Shown: positions 9,389-18,900 of the stretch, one piece after another
Layout of the letters: each line of letters starts with the position of its first letter
Numbering within the stretch: the first letter of the stretch is position 1
Assembly: GCF_024206475.1 (NCBI RefSeq)
Contig: NZ_JAMBPR010000038.1
Span: forward strand, 1-64,000
Length of the DNA stretch: 64,000 bases
Direction of reading: 5' to 3'
Source of the DNA: Paraburkholderia sp. CNPSo 3274
GTDB taxonomy: Bacteria; Pseudomonadota; Gammaproteobacteria; Burkholderiales; Burkholderiaceae
The notes under the pieces: generated by a model
The model's database searches: none
What the model was told of the DNA's origin: nothing
Seen by the model: the letters and a program-made list of their open reading frames with translations, nothing else
Program-made: the position numbers and the translations under genes

Positions 9389-9431
9389 CTGGCAAACTTC
9401 GGGCAAACTCGCATGATTCACCGTCGAACCG

Positions 9432-9460
9432 GCCAGCCCTTCGGGGCTGGCTTCGTTTGT
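9432..9460 (+). terminator. Rho-independent terminator after the tannase remnant
   Basis: An 8-bp GC stem GCCAGCCC / GGGCTGGC with a TTCG tetraloop (9432-9451) is followed by TTCGTTTGT. The T-tract is interrupted, so strength is uncertain. Confidence 0.65.
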
Positions 9461-9910
9461 ATTGCGATAACTGAATCGCATGGCGAATGCGCGGCGCTGA
9501 TAGCGGTTCGAACTGCGCCGCCGCCTCGAAAAGCGGCGCGAATGAGAGCGCCGCCCAGCGAGGTAGCGGCAACTGAATTCCGCATGATCGTCCAGCTCGT
9601 TTGCGAATCCTTTCGGAGAGTATCGATTTTGTTTATCACGCTGGATTCGATTCCGGCCCCAGACCGCGACAGGCAAAGCGCGGGCTGATTGCGCCCGGCC
9701 TTTACGCGGCGCGGCTTCCGGGGCGGCTTCGCGGCTGCGGGCGTGCCGAACTCGCCCATGCGGACGGGTACGGACATATCCATATGTGGTTAACCCGCAC
9801 TTTCGGGCGAGGGGTTGGCCACCTATCGTGCCCCCGACGGATAGCAGTTCGTTGAAATTCGACTCGGGCACGAGCGAGCGGCAGACCACAGAACGGACAG
9901 GAGACTACAG
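9461..9910. other. Intergenic leader of the AAHS transporter gene
   Basis: 450 bp between the tannase terminator and the transporter. An ACAGGAGAC ribosome binding site lies 5-10 bp before the ATG at 9911. I saw no supported gene; long minus-strand frames here are the codon shadow of GC-rich DNA. It presumably contains the transporter promoter and any effector operator. Confidence 0.45.
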
Positions 9911-11260
9911 ATGTCTGGCAGCAAAACAATCGATATCAAGGCGTTCATCGACGAACGCCACATTTCGGCCTATCAGTGGCTACTGGTGGCGCTGTGCTTC
10001 CTCGCGGTGACCGCCGACGGCATGGACGTGGCCATCATGGGCTTCGTCGCGCCCTCCATCATTCACGAGTGGGGCATTTCGCGCCCCGAGTTCGGGCTTG
10101 TCATGAGCGCCGCGCCCATCGGTCTCGTGATCGGCGCGCTCGCCGCGGGTCCGGCCTCGGACCGCGTTGGCCGCAAGTGGGTGCTCATCACCTCCGTGTT
10201 CCTCTTCGGCGTGTTCACGATTCTCACGGCATTCACGCAGTCGCCGGTGTCAATGGCGGTGCTGCGCGTGCTGACCGGTGTCGGTCTTGGCGCGGCCATG
10301 CCGAACTCCACGACGCTGCTCTCGGAGTACTCGCCGCAACGCCGCCGCGCGCTGCTCATCACGATCATGTTCACGGGCTTCAACCTCGGCTCCGCACTGA
10401 TCGGCTTCGCGGCCGGCTGGCTCGTGCCGAACCACGGCTGGCGCGCGGTGCTGATTTTCGGCGGCGCCATTCCGCTCGCACTCGTGCCGCTGCAAGCCTG
10501 GCTGCTGCCGGAATCGGCGCGTCTGCTCGCCGTGCGGGGCGCGACGAGCAAGCGCATTGCCGCGACGCTGAACCGCGTGACCGGCGCGAACTTCGCGGGC
10601 GACGAGAGTTTCGTCTCGACGGAGCCGCCGCTGCCCACGCGCAAACCGATCGGCGTGCTGTTCTCGGAAGGCTATGGCGTGATGACCCTCGCGCTGTGGG
10701 TCACGTATTTCATGGGCCTGCTCGTGATCTATCTGCTGACCGGCTGGCTGCCCACGCTGATCAAGGACGCGGGCCTCTCCATTACCGTGGCGGCGAACGT
10801 CACGGCCATGTTCCAGATTGGCGGCACGATCGGTGCGGTGCTGGTGGGCTGGATCATGGACAAGGTGCGTCCGGCGCGCGTGATCAGCGCGGCGTACGTC
10901 GGCGGCGGCATTTGCGTGCTGGCGCTGGCCGGCGTGGGCGCGCTTTCCTCGTCGCTCGCGCTGCTGGTGTTCGCTGCGGGCTTCTGCATGAGCGGTGCGC
11001 AAACGGGCCTGAACGCCTACGCACCGGGCCGCTATCCGACGGTTGCGCGTGCAACGGGTGTGAGCTGGATGCTGGGCATGGGCCGCTTCGGCAGCATCTT
11101 CGGTTCGGCCATCGGCGGTGCCCTGCTGGGACTCGGCTGGGAATTTGCCGCGATTCTCGCGATGCTCGCCGTACCGGCGGTGCTCGCGGCGATTGCGATC
11201 CTGGTGTCGCAGCGTGCGCGTCAGTCGGAACCGGCTACGCAGGTGAGGGCGGCACACTGA
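9911..11260 (+). CDS. Aromatic acid:H+ symporter (AAHS family MFS), probable gallate/protocatechuate uptake
   Basis: 449-residue inner-membrane MFS carrier of the PcaK/BenK/GalT type. Helix 1 carries the AAHS hallmark DGMD (36-39), and the loop 2-3 motif is GPASDRVGRKW (80-90). A long central loop (about 200-240) separates two six-helix halves. AAHS proteins import aromatic acids with protons. Nearness to ligJ and a tannase remnant makes gallate or protocatechuate the likeliest substrate, which is inference. A good ribosome binding site precedes the ATG, and a strong terminator follows. Confidence 0.87.
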   Translation: MSGSKTIDIKAFIDERHISAYQWLLVALCFLAVTADGMDVAIMGFVAPSIIHEWGISRPEFGLVMSAAPIGLVIGALAAGPASDRVGRKWVLITSVFLFGVFTILTAFTQSPVSMAVLRVLTGVGLGAAMPNSTTLLSEYSPQRRRALLITIMFTGFNLGSALIGFAAGWLVPNHGWRAVLIFGGAIPLALVPLQAWLLPESARLLAVRGATSKRIAATLNRVTGANFAGDESFVSTEPPLPTRKPIGVLFSEGYGVMTLALWVTYFMGLLVIYLLTGWLPTLIKDAGLSITVAANVTAMFQIGGTIGAVLVGWIMDKVRPARVISAAYVGGGICVLALAGVGALSSSLALLVFAAGFCMSGAQTGLNAYAPGRYPTVARATGVSWMLGMGRFGSIFGSAIGGALLGLGWEFAAILAMLAVPAVLAAIAILVSQRARQSEPATQVRAAH

Positions 11261-11290
11261 GTTTGATATAGCAACAGCGCTGGACTGATC

Positions 11291-11330
11291 GGCGCGGCGG
11301 TGCGAATTGCACTGCCGCGCCTTTTTTTGT
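11291..11330 (+). terminator. Rho-independent terminator of the AAHS transporter gene
   Basis: GGCGCGGCGGTGC pairs with GCACTGCCGCGCC (one mismatch) around a GAATT loop, followed by seven T residues at 11322-11328. This is a strong intrinsic terminator. Confidence 0.9.
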
Positions 11331-11372
11331 TTGGCGTGAGAGCGGAGACACAGCCTCCGCTTGATTGCAGCG

Positions 11373-11652
11373 TCAAATCCTGAACGCGCTCACCGTTTCG
11401 ATCACGGTCTGCGCATTCCTGCCAAGCGTATTGGCCGAAATCGAAAAGTGACTCACGAGTGCGCTGTCCTGCTGCGTGAGCGCTTCGATATGATCGAGAG
11501 CCTGCTTGATCTCGGCAATGCCGGCGCTTTGTTCGCCGGTCGCGGTATTGATCTCGTCGATTGGCACGTTCACGTCGCGCACTGCCTGCACCGCCTGCTG
11601 CATCTTTTCGCGGGCCGTTTCGGTGAGTTGGCAGCCTTCCTGAACCTTCTGG
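11373..11652 (-). pseudogene. C-terminal remnant of a methyl-accepting chemotaxis protein
   Basis: About 90 codons on the minus strand encode the end of an MCP signalling domain, including VQEGCQLTETAREKMQQAV, INTATGEQSAGIAEIKQAL and the terminal QTVIETVSAFRI. These fit the final methylation and coiled-coil helix of chemoreceptors. A stop codon lies just upstream at about 11655 and there is no plausible start, so no receptor can be made. The N-terminal PAS part of a similar receptor lies on the same strand at about 24.25-24.42 kb, across the CDI locus. Confidence 0.7.
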
Positions 11653-11788
11653 CCTGATCCACATCACCGTCGCCCGCCGCCAGCACAGAAAGCGCGAGAT
11701 GGCATTCGAGCGAGATCGCACGCGCCTTCTGCATGGCCAGCGGCAGCAGCATGTCGCGGGAGAGTGGACGCCGTCTGGTCCTGGTCAT
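11570..11788 (-). CDS. Small ORF of unknown function, probably a hybrid reading into the MCP remnant
   Basis: A 72-residue frame starting MTRTRRRPLSRDMLLPLAM and containing ARAISLECHLALSVLAAG. The first 48 residues resemble a real small soluble protein. The last 24 (RKAANSPKRPAKRC and on) are low-complexity and come from out-of-frame reading of the MCP fragment. This suggests the 3' part of a small gene was lost at a junction near 11650. No known family is assigned. Confidence 0.35.
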   Translation of the reverse strand: MTRTRRRPLSRDMLLPLAMQKARAISLECHLALSVLAAGDGDVDQARRFRKAANSPKRPAKRCSRRCRQCAT

Positions 11789-11811
11789 CGTCTGTGTCGC
11801 CGACTCATCCG

Positions 11812-12432
11812 TTACTTCGTCAGGCGAACCACATACAGCCCCGTCCGGTTCGGAATGCCGGCGACGCTGTAATTCGGGCTGACGGTGAACAGCGCTCCCG
11901 GAATTGTTGGAGAATAGGTCACGCCCGCAGCCGTAACGGTCGCCAGTTCGAGTGCAGGAGTGCCCGTCACAGGCTGCGTTGTCGAGAAATTGAACGTCAG
12001 CATCCGGCTGTCTATCTGCGTGATATCGCCAGCGCCGCCTTCCGTGATTTCGTAGGCGAAGGGCGTCGTGACGCCAGCGGGGACCGGGTCAGGTTTGCCC
12101 AGGCAGAGCGTCAAGGCGCGCGTGACGCCACCCGTGGGGGCCTTAAATTTCAGGGTTGCGATATTGTCATTGGAGACCATCGTCATCGCCGTGCCCGCAG
12201 CGGTACCCAGGGCGATATCGAGGCGACTGTAGTTGACCGGACAGTTGAACGTGGTCGATTGCGGCGATGAGGCCGCATCAGGCGCAGAGGCCGCACCTGG
12301 GGAGGATGCGCCCGCTGAGGCCGACGAATCCGCCCCTGACGCTCCGCCACCGCCGCCGCTGCCTCCACCACACGCGGCCAGCAGCACGGCGGCGCCAATC
12401 AGACCCATTGAAGATTTTCGGCTCATCAACAT
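11812..12432 (-). CDS. Predicted lipoprotein at the end of the CDI operon
   Basis: 206-residue protein. The ATG at 12432 follows AAGGAG with six bases between. A lipoprotein signal MLMSRKSSMGLIGAAVLLAAC places the lipidated Cys at residue 21. A Gly/Ser/Ala-rich linker (about 22-65) then leads to a folded part with STTFNCPVNYSRLDIALG, a second Cys in LTLCLGKP, and a C-terminus GLYVVRLTK. It sits 31 bp after bcpB on the same strand and is probably co-transcribed. I do not recognise a family. It may be an envelope accessory of the two-partner system. Confidence 0.7.
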   Translation of the reverse strand: MLMSRKSSMGLIGAAVLLAACGGGSGGGGGASGADSSASAGASSPGAASAPDAASSPQSTTFNCPVNYSRLDIALGTAAGTAMTMVSNDNIATLKFKAPTGGVTRALTLCLGKPDPVPAGVTTPFAYEITEGGAGDITQIDSRMLTFNFSTTQPVTGTPALELATVTAAGVTYSPTIPGALFTVSPNYSVAGIPNRTGLYVVRLTK

Positions 12433-12463
12433 TGTTAGCTCCTTATGGTCAGTGAATCGCACA

Positions 12464-14200
12464 TCAGAATTGTCCCGTCACCTGAAAGCCCAGCGTCACG
12501 CTCGGCGCGGGGAAGCCGCGCGGCGCGTAGACCGGCGTGCCGGCGAACACGTCATAGCTGAACGCGCCCAGGCGCGAGGGTACGGAACCCTTGAAGCCAA
12601 GGACCGCGCCCGCGAGCTGCGTCCCGGCCAGAAACGCGGTAGATGGCCCCCACAGGTGGCCGTAGTCGAGGCCCGCATAAAGCAGCTGGCCCGTCTGGCC
12701 AATCGGATACTGGAGTTCGTTGCGCCAGTAGAAGCCCTTCTCCGCGGCCAGCATCGTTTCACCGCTGAAGCCGCGAACCGTGTAGCGGCTGCCGATGGTC
12801 AGGTCATCGATATAGTTCAGTTCGTCGTTGGTGAACTGCCCGTGCAGCGTGCCGACATAACGCAGTGTCTTACCGGCCACGGCGAACGGAACCGAGAGAT
12901 TGGCGTCGAGCGTCGCCATGTGGAAGTAGTAGGTGGGCCCATTCGCCGAATCCGGCATTGCCCCGAGCGCACCGATACCCTGCCGGTAGGCGAGGGTGCC
13001 GTCGAACTGCGCCGCGCCGAAGTAATGCCGATTGGTCAGCCCCGCCTCGATGAACGTGTTGTCGCGCTTCTGCTGTGGGATTTCGACGTCATCGATGAAG
13101 CTCGCGCCAAAGCGCTTGACTAGCTGCAACTCGACGCCCGAAACATCGTTCTGGCTACGACGAATGACACGCTCCAGCTTCAGACCCGCTGTCTGCGCGT
13201 TTCCGCTCGAAACGAACGTCTGGTTGACCCCGGCAATCTGTTGGTAATACGTGTTCGTGTAGCCGAACAGCGTGCCTGTCCAGTAGCCCCACGGCACCGC
13301 ATATGAAGCATTCCAGCCGTGTGTACCGAGGTCATGGTTGCCGAACTGCAAATCCTGGTTGTAGCCGCCTGAAAGCACGTCGTTGATGCCCAGGAGGTTA
13401 TAGAGCGCGAGCGACACGTTGCCGATGTAACGGCCCGTCGCGTCGGTGCCCGAGTTATCCGCCGAGACGACGAGCGACCATGGCTTCGTGCGCTTGACCG
13501 TAACCACGACATCACTCTGGCCGGGCTCGGTACCGGGCACAATCTCCATGGAGGCGTCCTGGTTCGGGACGCGCTTCATCTGCTCCAGCCCCTGCTCAAG
13601 GTCGCGCAACTGGAGGATGTCGCCGTCGCGAGCCGGAAAGGCAGTTTTCAGCGTGCCCCGCGTACCGGCGTCGGCAAACTTCAGGTTGCGGATCACGCCC
13701 GGCATGAGCGTGAATTTCATCGCCCCTTTCGAGAGGTCCTGGGTCGGCACCAGTACACGCGTCGTGATGTAGCCGTGGCTCAGGATGACGCCTTGCAGGC
13801 CCTTCGCCAGCATATCAACGCCCTGTTTACCGACGCATTGCCCCTCGTAGTGGCGTAGCCAGTCATGCAGGAATGCGAACGGATCGAGCGGCAACGCCGA
13901 TGCACCCTTTACACGAACCACTTCTGGGAGCGTATCGGGAACCTCGACCGTGAACGTGTCGATGCGAAAGCATGGCGTCTCGACGGGCAGCACGGGGTAC
14001 TCCCCGACGACAGGAGCAGTCGAGCGTACAACGGGCGCGGCGACAGTCGCCGCACGCTGCTGTGCGTCGCGACGCTGCTCAACCTGCTGTTGCTGTTCGG
14101 CGTTGGTTCGGGCCGCAGCATCGGGGGCAGTTTGCGCGAACACATCAAATGAAATCAGGCATGCTAACGAGATGACCGTCAGCTTCAAGCGGTGGTGCAT
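12464..14200 (-). CDS. bcpB: Two-partner secretion transporter BcpB/CdiB (ShlB/FhaC/HecB family)
   Basis: 578-residue outer-membrane Omp85-type pore that exports the large BcpA/CdiA exoprotein. The start MHHRLKLTVISLACLISFDVFAQ gives a Sec signal peptide cut at about residue 22. POTRA-like segments follow (about 75-230, with CFRIDTFTVEV and GYITTRVLVPTQDLSKG). The beta-barrel comes next, with the conserved L6-loop motif VRGF (475-478) and a C-terminal Phe (VTGQF). Length is normal for the family. It lies last but one in the bcpA-I-O-B order, which is the Burkholderia arrangement of CDI loci. No frameshift is seen. Confidence 0.9.
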   Translation of the reverse strand: MHHRLKLTVISLACLISFDVFAQTAPDAAARTNAEQQQQVEQRRDAQQRAATVAAPVVRSTAPVVGEYPVLPVETPCFRIDTFTVEVPDTLPEVVRVKGASALPLDPFAFLHDWLRHYEGQCVGKQGVDMLAKGLQGVILSHGYITTRVLVPTQDLSKGAMKFTLMPGVIRNLKFADAGTRGTLKTAFPARDGDILQLRDLEQGLEQMKRVPNQDASMEIVPGTEPGQSDVVVTVKRTKPWSLVVSADNSGTDATGRYIGNVSLALYNLLGINDVLSGGYNQDLQFGNHDLGTHGWNASYAVPWGYWTGTLFGYTNTYYQQIAGVNQTFVSSGNAQTAGLKLERVIRRSQNDVSGVELQLVKRFGASFIDDVEIPQQKRDNTFIEAGLTNRHYFGAAQFDGTLAYRQGIGALGAMPDSANGPTYYFHMATLDANLSVPFAVAGKTLRYVGTLHGQFTNDELNYIDDLTIGSRYTVRGFSGETMLAAEKGFYWRNELQYPIGQTGQLLYAGLDYGHLWGPSTAFLAGTQLAGAVLGFKGSVPSRLGAFSYDVFAGTPVYAPRGFPAPSVTLGFQVTGQF

Positions 14201-14229
14201 TCTTTGTTCTCGTTTTCTTGTTGTCCGTA

Positions 14230-14442
14230 CTACAGTCCGGGCTTGGGCGCAATATGGCCAGGAATCCAGACCCATTGCGTACCGCTCCATTTCCAGTAGC
14301 CCATGACCCAAAACGCATTGGAGTTGGGTGGTAGCACGGGCTGCATTTCAGGTTTCGGTGGCGGCATGGGGGGCGCACCGGGTGGCACGTTCTGGCATGC
14401 CGCCATCAGCGCGAGCGCCGCCAGCGCATATAAATTTCGCAT
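14230..14442 (-). CDS. bcpO: Small YXWGXW-type lipoprotein, BcpO-like
   Basis: 70-residue lipoprotein. The signal MRNLYALAALALMAAC puts the lipidated Cys at 16. A Pro-rich linker (NVPPGAPPMPPPKPEMQP) and an aromatic tail GYWKWSGTQWVWIPGHI follow, resembling the YXWGXW repeat family. Its place between the immunity region and bcpB matches the small lipoprotein gene bcpO of Burkholderia CDI loci, which supports CDI activity in those species. The assignment rests on position and size more than on sequence. Confidence 0.75.
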   Translation of the reverse strand: MRNLYALAALALMAACQNVPPGAPPMPPPKPEMQPVLPPNSNAFWVMGYWKWSGTQWVWIPGHIAPKPGL

Positions 14443-14465
14443 CGTTCTATGGCCTGCTTCTTAGG

Positions 14466-14795
14466 TCAGAATGGACCGACGTCGAAAATCTGGAATTTTC
14501 GATCTACGCGACCGACTTTGATAACCACGTCGATATCTTCCCCTTCGCTCACGCGATCAAACTTCCATTGGACCGGTGAAAAGCTAAGGCCATCAACGCT
14601 TATATCTAACATCCTTTGCTCCGGCACCGTCACAAGCGCCTTTCCTTGCCACTCTCGGTGCTCAGCTATTGAGTACTTCCTCAGCACCTGGCCGGTCGTC
14701 CTTCGTTTCCTCGTGGCAAATAAATTAACCATACGGCGACGCACCGTGAGAGCCAAGGCACGGACGACACTCGTGACTAACTCGATCGCCCACAT
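14466..14795 (-). CDS. Unknown 109-residue protein overlapping the immunity gene
   Basis: The start codon at 14795 lies inside the 3' end of the immunity gene (19-bp overlap in another frame), so translation may be coupled. It opens with a hydrophobic/basic stretch, MWAIELVTSVVRALALTVRRR, then becomes soluble and charged (EGEDIDVVIKVGRVDRKFQIF). No family is recognised. In CDI loci, extra small genes between the toxin tip and the transporter are often second immunity proteins or remnants of displaced toxin-immunity modules. The ribosome binding site is weak. Confidence 0.55.
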   Translation of the reverse strand: MWAIELVTSVVRALALTVRRRMVNLFATRKRRTTGQVLRKYSIAEHREWQGKALVTVPEQRMLDISVDGLSFSPVQWKFDRVSEGEDIDVVIKVGRVDRKFQIFDVGPF

Positions 14796-15220
14796 TGACG
14801 CATCGACCCCGCGCTGTACTCAAATCGCATTCCGTACGTCTGTTCTCCCAATGCGGGGAAAAGGCTTGAGTTCATATCAAGCGTAACCAGCGCCCCTAGC
14901 TTGCAGGCCTGCCAATTCCCACTATCGCCACGAATATCTTTCCAACCGCGCGCCCGAAGTGAAAGCTGATATTTTTCGAATAACTCACGACTCCACGACT
15001 TGGCGCTGATATTGCGCATCAAAGATGCGACACTTCCCCGGTCGAGGTCCTTTTTAAAGACTACGTCCCCGCCAACGCCGAGCATATAGTCCATATCGGA
15101 CTTCATCATATTGAATTTTGACGTGGTATCAGTCGGATTCCAGATTAATACTTTGCTAAAAAAAACGGACACAAATATTGCGGCAGCCAACCCAACAATC
15201 AAGTTTTTTACGTTTTTCAT
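14777..15220 (-). CDS. bcpI: Candidate CDI immunity protein (membrane-anchored)
   Basis: 147-residue protein beginning 14 bp after the stop of the bcpA toxin frame. MKNVKNLIVGLAAAIFVSVFF forms an N-terminal membrane anchor (about 5-23). A soluble domain follows with MMKSDMDYMLGVGGDVVF, RNISAKSWSRELFEKYQ, WQACKLGALVTLDM and a final RQCGRSS. No known family is recognised, as is usual for immunity proteins. Position directly downstream of the variable tip is the main evidence. The DNA is much poorer in GC than its flanks: I count 42 G/C in the 120 bases 15121-15240. That supports exchange as a module. The frame is intact even though bcpA is not. Confidence 0.7.
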   Translation of the reverse strand: MKNVKNLIVGLAAAIFVSVFFSKVLIWNPTDTTSKFNMMKSDMDYMLGVGGDVVFKKDLDRGSVASLMRNISAKSWSRELFEKYQLSLRARGWKDIRGDSGNWQACKLGALVTLDMNSSLFPALGEQTYGMRFEYSAGSMRQCGRSS

Positions 15221-15234
15221 AAGTAATTTGACAA

Positions 15235-15985
15235 TCAGTAACCCGGCATCGTACCTACGCGATTGCCATAACCAGTCCCAAAGTATCCACTCAAATTGGG
15301 AAGCTTAGATATTCCGCCAGTTCCAACGCCTACTTCAAAGGCAGTATCGCCCCCGATGCCGTGATTCACGCCTCCACAGATGCCAAATGCGCACACGCCT
15401 CCTGCTGCGGACGCGCCTGCCAGAAAGTCGTCTGTGTTGTTCCCACGCATGTTCATCGGTAACCCCGCGTTCGATGCAACCATGCCGCCAACAACCGATG
15501 CACCCGGCACAACTGGCACGGAACCGGACCCCGATAAATAGACGTTTCCGTTATGAAGATTGATAGTTAGTGCTCCACCAACGCCCAATCCACCGCCCTG
15601 CACGGTCAAATAGTCAACGGAACCGGGGCGTTGGGCTCCCATAGCGGACAGCATCGCGGCCTGATCGGCCTGCGCATCGCTAGAACTATAGTGGAACAGA
15701 CTGCCTGAAGACTGCACCATGCCACCATAAGTTCCAGCGGAAAGGAACGTACCGCTGTAGTTTTGCAGTTGCGCTTGTTCGGTCGTATAACCCGCGCCCT
15801 CAGCCTGCAAAGCAGAATATTTCGCATAGTCTGCTGTTCCGGGCGCATACTGGGCCGCGCACTGAACGAGTGCGCAGGCAGCAGCTTCAAGGCGATGCTG
15901 TTCGGTCGGGTCACCGTTAGCCAGGTTCTTGATGACCTGCTTTTCGCTCTGATCAAGCTGCCGGTTGTAAACCTCGTTGTTCGAG
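15235..15985 (-). other. Variable C-terminal toxin tip of BcpA (BcpA-CT)
   Basis: Beginning at NNEVYNRQLDQ, this is the exchangeable tip that CDI systems cleave and deliver into neighbours. The first part (LANGDPTEQHRLEAAACAL) resembles the alpha-helical entry module. The final ~120 residues are rich in Gly, Ser, Ala and Val (GGGLGVGGALTINL, PGASVVGGMVAS, GVCAFGICGGVNHG) with no nuclease or deaminase motif that I can see. Combined with a membrane-anchored immunity protein, this suggests a membrane-acting toxin, which is inference. Confidence 0.6.
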
Positions 15986-18900
15986 GCTGAACCCGCACCA
16001 GCCAGCGCGCCCGACGAACCACCGCCAGCCAGTGCGCCGCCAGCTGCACCGCCCGCCGCGGCGACAACCTCATTGAGCGCATTGCGCAACGCTGCCTGAT
16101 TTTCGGGCGGCACCTGCGAAACGGCCTGGTCGATAATCGGCTGCGCCAGCGACTGCAACGCATCACACCGAGCGAACCGCCCACCGCGCCCGCGATATTG
16201 CCGCCCGACAGCGCCGCACCAATTGCTGCGACCGCTGCATGCATTGCATCGCGTGCGACGCCGCCCTCGGCGAATGCCGGGTTGCTATTTTCAAGCTGGT
16301 CCGCAATCTGCCCCGCTGCGTAGGTTGCAGTCTTGCCAAACGCCTGAGCAAACGCGAGGTTGTTCTGAACCTGTTGCAGGTTAAACGTGTTCTGTACGGT
16401 CTGGTTTGCATTGGCCGTGTCACGCGACAAACCCGCCGTGCTGTCCGAACCGCTCTGCTGGTCGGACTTCACCGTAATCGTGCCCGGGCTCACCGCTGCA
16501 TGCGTCGTACCACTTGCGCTGTCGCTAGTCTGCGCAAAGCTCGGCCCACCCGAGAGCGAGAACCCTTGCGTCGAGCCGGAATACGACATCGTATTCTGAA
16601 CGTCGGTAAAGCCAAGGCTTCCCGTCGTCAGGCTGTTGTTTGCTGCCGGAGCCGCGCTCGCAATCTCGGCGCCGTTAAGCTGCGTATGACCCGCCACGTT
16701 CACATCGAAGCCGCCCGTGCCCGCCACGATGCCCGTCTGCTGGTTCACGGATGCGTAGTTGCTATCGATGCCGGTATGGCTGACCGAGGCATCTACGCTG
16801 CTGCCATAGCCATAGGTCAACGTGCCGCTGATACCGCTGCTATGCTGGTTGGCCCCGTAAGTAGACGAATCCTGAAGGCTCGTCATCATCAGGTCGCCAC
16901 CGACATCCACGTTGGCTGTGTTACCTGACACCTGCGCGCCCGCAAGCGTCGTGTCACCACCGGATTTCATCGTCAGCGTATTGCCCGCTGCGATGGTCGT
17001 GTTGTCCTGCGTCACGCTGCTTCCATTGCCCTGGCCGTGCGAGTTCTGCGTGCTGGCAAAGACGCTGATTCCGGTGCTCTTGCCTACGCCGATTCCGACA
17101 CCCGCATTCCAGCCGCTCGAACTGTTCGAACTGGTGTCCTGCTCGGTGCTCTGTGCGCTTTGCAGCGTAATCGCATTGTTCGCAGCCAGCGTAACGTTTT
17201 TCCCCGTCACGGTTGCCCCGGTCATGGTGATGTCACCCGTGCCCGCCTGCGCGTTGCCGTTTGCGTCCGGTGCGCCGGTCGCCGTCACGGTCACGTTGCC
17301 GTTACCGATAATCGAGGATCCCTTCGCGGTGGTAATCGACGTGCTGGAATTGCTGCTGCTGTGGCTCGACCCGACGCTGATCTGCAACTGGACGCCTTGG
17401 GTCGCCGCACTGGCGTCGCCGTTCGCCAGGCCGCTCGCCGCATTGCCGATAGCACCGCGATTCTGGTAAGCCATTTCGGCCGCCGCCACACCCTGTACCG
17501 CTGTGGGGCGCGAATCACCTGACTGGACACCCTGGCGCACGGTGGATGCCATCTGCTGCCCGAGGCTCACGAGGCCGCCGCCCAGGCCCACACTCAGGCC
17601 CGACTGGCTGGTCTGCTGCGTCTGGTTGTCCTTATAGGTGTCGTAGGCAGCGTTGACGGCGACATTCTGGGCGGTCAGCGCCACATCACCGCCCGCTACG
17701 ACCTCGCTACCGGTAATGCCAACATTGTGTCCTGCCGTAATCGAAACGTTGCCGGTCGATGAGCCGATTACGCTGGCGTTATTCGTCACGGACGATTGCT
17801 GGTCGGTGGTTGCGGTTTGCCTGCTGCCAATCGTGACGCTCAGGCCGCTTGTCCCCAGGCCCGAATCCTTCTTCTGGTAGCTGCTCGACGACTTCATGGT
17901 GTCCTGCGACGTGGTGATATTCACGTCGTGCGCAGCGCTCAATGCCACGTTATTCGTGCCGACGATAGCGCTGCCTGCGACGTTGATATCCTTGCCGCTG
18001 GAGATTGCCACGCTATCCGCAGATATCAGGCTGCCCTGTGAGATCGTCGTCGTCGTATCGCTCGAACTCGAAACATCCTTGCCGCTCACCACATTGCTGT
18101 GACTGTGCTGCTCCTGTGAATTGTCGACATGCATTTCGGTGGCTGCGCCGATGTTGACATTGTTCGTTGCCGCAAGTGTCGCGGTCCCCTGGGCGAGGCT
18201 GATCGTGCTACCGGTGACGTTGATGTCGTTGCCGGAGGCCACGACAAGCGAGTTCCCGGCCTTAAGCGTCGTCGCAGTCAATGTATCGTCGGAAGTATGC
18301 TGCGACGCTGAATAGCTGCCGTGATGATCGCTACCCGCACTGCTGCTATCGACGGTGGAGGTTGTGGTGGCTGCCTGGAGCGTCACATCGCCCTTCGCCG
18401 CGACGATACCGCCACCGCCCAGGTTGATGTTCGCACCGGTCGCAGTCAGGTTGCCGCCGACGCCAATCTGCGAAACGCCACCCACATTCACGGAACTGCC
18501 AGTCGCGCTGTTGATGTTCGTATCCGACACGCCGTTTGCGCCATGAACCACCTTCTGCTCGCCGGTTTGCACCGTGCCGATGTCGTAGTTGCCGCCAACG
18601 GACATGCCAAGGTTGCCGCCCACGTTCAGGTTGGCCCCGTTCTGCTCGAAGTTGCCACCCGTCACAATCGCAGCATCGCCCTTGACGTTCAGGTTCGCGA
18701 TGGGGCCAAGCGTGGTCGTGGTTCGCGTGGCACCCGTTGCGCTGACCTGGTTCACCGTGTTCGTTGCCGTGTTCAGCAGGAGATTGCCGCCTGCGTTCAG
18801 CGCCAGGCTTCCGGCGTTCACCGTCGCGGAGGTGAAATTCACGTCCCCGTTTGTCGTCAGCGACATGAGGCCACCGCTTTGCAGCGTGCCGAACGCGTTG

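Noticed and set aside
8339..9889. 516-codon open frame on the minus strand
   Set aside because: It is antisense to the tannase remnant, Arg/His-rich, with no domain. This is a typical shadow frame of high-GC coding DNA.
12400..12470. Possible tRNA or attachment site at the CDI island edges
   Set aside because: No cloverleaf-like sequence or direct repeats were found by eye near 11.6-11.8 kb or 24.0-24.4 kb.
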